Shown here piece after piece: positions 5,769-8,606 of a stretch of 8,606 nucleotides of DNA. Below the pieces are notes generated by a model. It was not told the origin of the DNA. It made no database searches and saw only the letters and a program-made list of their open reading frames with translations. The position numbers were made by a program, and so were the translations under genes. Numbering within the stretch: position 1 is the first letter of the stretch; each line of letters begins with the position of its first letter. The stretch is from Chitinophagales bacterium (GTDB taxonomy: Bacteria > Bacteroidota > Bacteroidia > Chitinophagales > BACL12). The stretch covers positions 1-8,606 of the forward strand of contig JACMJP010000136.1 of the NCBI GenBank assembly GCA_014380545.1, in the 5' to 3' direction.

Positions 5769-7610
5769 ATGAATTTTAAAAATATTTTACCTTTTACTGT
5801 TTTTTTCCATTTGCAGGATAGAATTGTGCCGGCGAAACTGTTATATATACAAAACTTTTTTATTATTGTTATTCTACTTCTTGCTTCCTGTAAGACACAA
5901 CAGCAAACACAAACAAATCACGGTTTTCAATTGCCGGATGAAATTGTTGTAGATGAAATATCATCTGGCACCCGGGGCGGAACAGAAGACACACTCTATA
6001 TTGAAAGAACATTTATAGATGCATGTAAATTAAAAGCATTGAATGATTATGAAGGTGCAATTGTTTTGTTAAAAGAAATATTAAGAGTTGATGAAAATAA
6101 CGCACCAGCTTTATATGAACTCAGTAAAATTTATTTTGAATACGGCAGAACTGAAGATGCGGCAGAGTTATCAAAGGCAGCAATAAAAAACGATGGTAAT
6201 AATGAGTACTATCAGTTATTGCTTGCAGATATTTTAACCTACAATAAAAATTTTCCTGAAGCTGCAAAAATCCTCGAATCACTCAGAACAAATTATCCTA
6301 AAAAAACAGATAATTATTATCAGCTTGCATATGTATATGAAAGAATGAATGAAGTGGATAAAAGTATTTCTGTTTTAACTGATGCAAAAAAACAATTTGG
6401 GGAGGAAGAGAGTATTTTATTTGAATTACAGCGGTTATATATCCGTTCTGGGGATGCAGAAAATGCAATTGAGAATTTACAAAAACTTATAACGCAAAAT
6501 CCCGGCAACCCTGCTTATAAAAGCATGATAGCGGATGTGTATGAACTTGTGCGCAATACTCCGCTTGCAGAAACAACATTTAATAAATTGCTTGCTTTAG
6601 ATCCAGATAACCCGGACCTTTTATTCCGCCGGGCAGAAATGGAAAAGGAAAATAAAAAGTATACATCGTATTACAACGAAATAAAAAACATATTCGCCAA
6701 TGCTGATATAAACATTGATAAAAAGATATTTTTCTTAGTGCCATTTGTTGACTCCGTAGGCAAAAAGAATTTCGTTCAGCAGGATTTTATTCTTGAGCTT
6801 TCTAAAATTTTAACTGACGTTCATTCTGAAGATGCAAAAGCATTTGCAATGCGGGGAGATTTTTTATATTATGCCGGACAATATAATGATGCAAGAAAAA
6901 ATTACCGGCAATCTATTGCAATTAGAAGTGATGTATATGATGTATGGATGAAATTATTTTATATTGATGCAGACAGCAAACAACCCGATTCATTATTTGC
7001 AATTACGACGGAGTCCCTGGAATTATATCCTAATCAACCTATGGGATATTATTTTAACGGCATTGCGTTAATGGACATGGAGAAATATGATGATGCGATT
7101 TTGGTTTTAAAAAGGTCTATTCCATTAACAGCATCTAACCCAACATTAAAAGCAGATATTTATTTCAGACTGGGAGATATTTATAATGAAATGAAAAATT
7201 ATGCTGAGAGCGATAATGCATACGAAACAAGTTTACAGATAAATCCAAAAAACCCGTATGCATTAAATAATTATGCTTACCATCTTTCTGTTCGTGGAGA
7301 CAAGTTGGAGGAAGCCGCAAAAATGGCGATGATAGCAAATGAATTAGTCCCAAATAATGCATCGCTCCTTGATACTTACGGATGGATCTTATATAAGCAG
7401 CAAAAATTTGATGAGGCAAAAACCTGGATTGAAAAAGCATTAAAGAATGGCGGATCTGATAGCGAAGTGATTATTGAACATTACGGGGATATATTATTTA
7501 AGCTTGGCGATAAAGATGCTGCGCTTGAACAATGGAAAAAAGCAAAACAGCTTGGCATTGGTTCTGAATATCTTGACAAAAAAATTCAGGATGGAAAACT
7601 GCATGAATAA
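5769..7610 (+). CDS. Tetratricopeptide-repeat lipoprotein
   Basis: A 613-residue protein starting 5 nt after the preceding stop. A hydrophobic stretch ends in lipobox LASC with Cys41, so it is likely lipidated and exported. With the ATG the N-region is unusually long (about 28 residues before the core); an in-frame GTG at 5826 would give a normal 22-residue signal, so the start is uncertain. From about residue 77 to the end the protein is almost entirely TPR. Clear repeats lie near 81-109, 114-142, 147-175, 183-210, 215-245, 249-280, 358-386, 425-452, 463-493, 496-529, 533-560 and 568-596, many ending in an Asn-Pro turn (NPGNP, INPKNP). Residues about 300-350 are less regular. TPR arrays bind other proteins; the partner is unknown. 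Placement between a sugar nucleotidyltransferase and a DUF4292 lipoprotein suggests an envelope assembly scaffold. Confidence 0.9.
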   Translation: MNFKNILPFTVFFHLQDRIVPAKLLYIQNFFIIVILLLASCKTQQQTQTNHGFQLPDEIVVDEISSGTRGGTEDTLYIERTFIDACKLKALNDYEGAIVLLKEILRVDENNAPALYELSKIYFEYGRTEDAAELSKAAIKNDGNNEYYQLLLADILTYNKNFPEAAKILESLRTNYPKKTDNYYQLAYVYERMNEVDKSISVLTDAKKQFGEEESILFELQRLYIRSGDAENAIENLQKLITQNPGNPAYKSMIADVYELVRNTPLAETTFNKLLALDPDNPDLLFRRAEMEKENKKYTSYYNEIKNIFANADINIDKKIFFLVPFVDSVGKKNFVQQDFILELSKILTDVHSEDAKAFAMRGDFLYYAGQYNDARKNYRQSIAIRSDVYDVWMKLFYIDADSKQPDSLFAITTESLELYPNQPMGYYFNGIALMDMEKYDDAILVLKRSIPLTASNPTLKADIYFRLGDIYNEMKNYAESDNAYETSLQINPKNPYALNNYAYHLSVRGDKLEEAAKMAMIANELVPNNASLLDTYGWILYKQQKFDEAKTWIEKALKNGGSDSEVIIEHYGDILFKLGDKDAALEQWKKAKQLGIGSEYLDKKIQDGKLHE

Positions 7611-8361
7611 AATAAATTTCTACATTGCCGGATTCATCTTCATTTTATTTTCCTGCGGAACGACAAAAAATATTACCGGAGGAAAAATACAACAACTTTC
7701 CATCGATGAGCTCGATACAAAAATTAAAGAAAATACTTTTCAATTTAATACACTTACCGCAAAAGCAAAAATTGATGTAAGCAGCGAATCAATGAATCAA
7801 AGTGTGAATGCGAATATTGAAATGGAAAAAGATAAATTCATTGGCATTTCATTAAGAGTATTGGGTATTGAAGGTGCAAAAATTTATATCACCCCCGATT
7901 CAGTAAAAATTCTTGATCGTATCAATCAGAAATATTATCCCAGGGATTTTTCTTACATAGAAAAATTGTTTTCTATTAAAGCAGATTTTCAAACGCTGCA
8001 AAAGTTATTGCTGGGCGATGTTATTTATTTTGAAGGAACAAAATATCCTCTTGTGCCTGATAGCTGTACCTGTTATGAAATGGTTGTGCAAAATGGTGCG
8101 TTAAAAAATACTATAAAAATTTTTCCATCGTTTGATGTCATGCAAATGTTTGTGGAAGACATGCAAAACAAAAGAACGATGATGCTCACTTACGATGATT
8201 ATCAAAACTTAAAGGGGCAAAACTTTTCATTTTTAAGGACAATACGAATTGATGCTGTTGAAATGTATGCAGTTGACATGGAGTTCACAAGCGTAACTTT
8301 AAACGAACCTTTAAACTTTACGTTTCCGGTGAATTCAAAGTATGAAAAAGTTACAGATTAA
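7603..8361 (+). CDS. DUF4292 family lipoprotein
   Basis: The start is the ATG at 7603, which overlaps the TPR gene's stop by 8 nt (ATGAATAA); the frame is open further upstream but only as TPR coding sequence in another register. The 252-residue product has a lipoprotein signal MNKINFYIAGFIFILFSC with acylated Cys18. The rest is beta-rich, with LTAKAKIDVSSESMNQSVNA (51-70), GISLRVLGIEGAKIYITPDS (81-100) and VKILDRINQKYYPRDFSYIE (101-120). This alternation of strands with a short helix resembles the open half-barrel of LolA/LolB-type lipid-binding proteins, and I assign it to DUF4292 from this pattern and from gene order. A role in lipoprotein or lipid handling at the outer membrane is an inference. 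Cys154 and Cys156 (CTC) are unusual for a periplasmic protein and might form a disulfide or bind a metal. Confidence 0.85.
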   Translation: MNKINFYIAGFIFILFSCGTTKNITGGKIQQLSIDELDTKIKENTFQFNTLTAKAKIDVSSESMNQSVNANIEMEKDKFIGISLRVLGIEGAKIYITPDSVKILDRINQKYYPRDFSYIEKLFSIKADFQTLQKLLLGDVIYFEGTKYPLVPDSCTCYEMVVQNGALKNTIKIFPSFDVMQMFVEDMQNKRTMMLTYDDYQNLKGQNFSFLRTIRIDAVEMYAVDMEFTSVTLNEPLNFTFPVNSKYEKVTD

Positions 8362-8606
8362 GTTTAATAACTCAACCCCCCGATTCTCTGGAGAAGGCTT
8401 CCTGCTGGCAAACTATTTATTAAATGATAAATCTAATATATGCTCTTTCATACCCTTTTTTTGTTTGAGAAATTTTTTTAACGGTAATTTAACTCCCGCA
8501 ATATTAATTTTTATTTCCATTTTATTGATTCCGCAAAAAGAAGCATCTGCACAAACAGATAAAAAGACTTTACAAAACAAATATGAAAAATTGCAGGATG
8601 AAATTA
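8342..8606 (+). CDS. Secreted coiled-coil protein, probable EnvC/M23-type murein hydrolase activator (5' fragment)
   Basis: From ATG at 8342 the frame is open to the right edge (88 codons), overlapping the DUF4292 gene by 20 nt. Residues 53-70 form a hydrophobic export segment (AILIFISILLIPQKEASA, likely cut before Gln71), followed by a charged heptad-like stretch, KKTLQNKYEKLQDEI, the kind of coiled coil that opens EnvC-like murein hydrolase activators. The catalytic or degenerate M23 domain would lie off the edge, so the family call rests on this coil and on the usual gene order. The 50 residues before the export segment are odd: a second, partly hydrophobic stretch (GEGFLLANYLLNDKSNICSF) encoded by DNA with a C-run and a TTCTC/GAGAA palindrome. 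A TTG at 8465 would yield a shorter, more normal signal peptide. Confidence 0.6.
   Translation, partial: MKKLQIKFNNSTPRFSGEGFLLANYLLNDKSNICSFIPFFCLRNFFNGNLTPAILIFISILLIPQKEASAQTDKKTLQNKYEKLQDEI
8384..8395. repeat. Short palindrome next to a C-run near the start of the last gene
   Basis: TTCTC (8384-8388) and GAGAA (8391-8395) are separated by TG, preceded by a run of six C at 8376-8381 and followed by GG. The local C-run/G-run pattern after AACTC (8369-8373) resembles the inverted repeat at 4709-4728, which also follows AACTC. It may belong to a degenerate intergenic repeat family. With a 2-nt loop it is a poor RNA hairpin and has no U-tract, so it is not called a terminator. Confidence 0.35.

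Noticed and set aside
7474..7602. Possible upstream extension of the DUF4292 gene
   Set aside because: The 43 extra codons overlap TPR coding sequence in another frame. The lipoprotein signal begins cleanly at ATG 7603, and the extension would bury the signal peptide inside the protein.
1..8606. CRISPR arrays, tRNA or rRNA genes, transposases, phage or toxin-antitoxin genes
   Set aside because: No regularly spaced direct repeats, cloverleaf sequence, transposase motif or matching small gene pair was seen on either strand.

Overview
The window looks like chromosomal DNA from a member of the Bacteroidota, probably a Chitinophagales- or Saprospiria-like lineage, although the exact group cannot be read from 8.6 kb. 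The evidence is AT-rich DNA, several promoters with the Bacteroidota -7 element TAnnTTTG, starts without clear Shine-Dalgarno sequences, lipoproteins with L-A/F-S-C lipoboxes, and a gene order (dut, sugar nucleotidyltransferase, TPR lipoprotein, DUF4292 lipoprotein, EnvC-like protein) that I associate with this phylum from general knowledge.

Left block, minus strand, 1-2766: a drug-efflux type operon read right to left. It starts with a TetR/AcrR regulator (2155-2766), followed with an 11-nt overlap by a TolC-like outer-membrane channel (843-2165) and then by an RND periplasmic adaptor lipoprotein (1-786, cut by the window edge). The inner-membrane RND pump is expected just beyond the left edge. 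A well-formed promoter (TTTG-N20-TATTTTTG) and a set of GGAAAC/GTTTCC inverted repeats lie upstream of the regulator and probably form its autoregulatory region. The same intergenic stretch holds a plus-strand open stretch without a start codon that reads like a protein C-terminus (2867-3001).

Middle, 2972-4657: a minus-strand metal-dependent amidohydrolase of the COG0402 deaminase group is divergent from dut (dUTPase, plus strand). Their 75-bp shared intergenic region carries a TAnnTTTG element on each strand, each ending exactly 4 nt before its start codon, so both transcripts may be leaderless.

Right block, plus strand, 4756-8606: an apparently coupled operon with its own promoter. It encodes an RmlA/GlmU-type sugar-phosphate nucleotidyltransferase with a C-terminal left-handed beta-helix, a 613-residue TPR lipoprotein, a DUF4292 lipoprotein and the start of a secreted coiled-coil protein, probably an EnvC/M23-type murein hydrolase activator. 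Gaps are 5 nt, then overlaps of 8 and 20 nt. Together these suggest a cell-envelope module with sugar-nucleotide supply, two lipoproteins and a peptidoglycan-hydrolase-type protein.

No tRNA, rRNA, CRISPR array, transposase or phage gene was seen. Most of the window is ordinary core-genome material. The points worth a second look are the regulatory architecture, the extra segment at the N-terminus of the last gene, the gene remnant at 2867-3001, and the unexplained function of the envelope operon.
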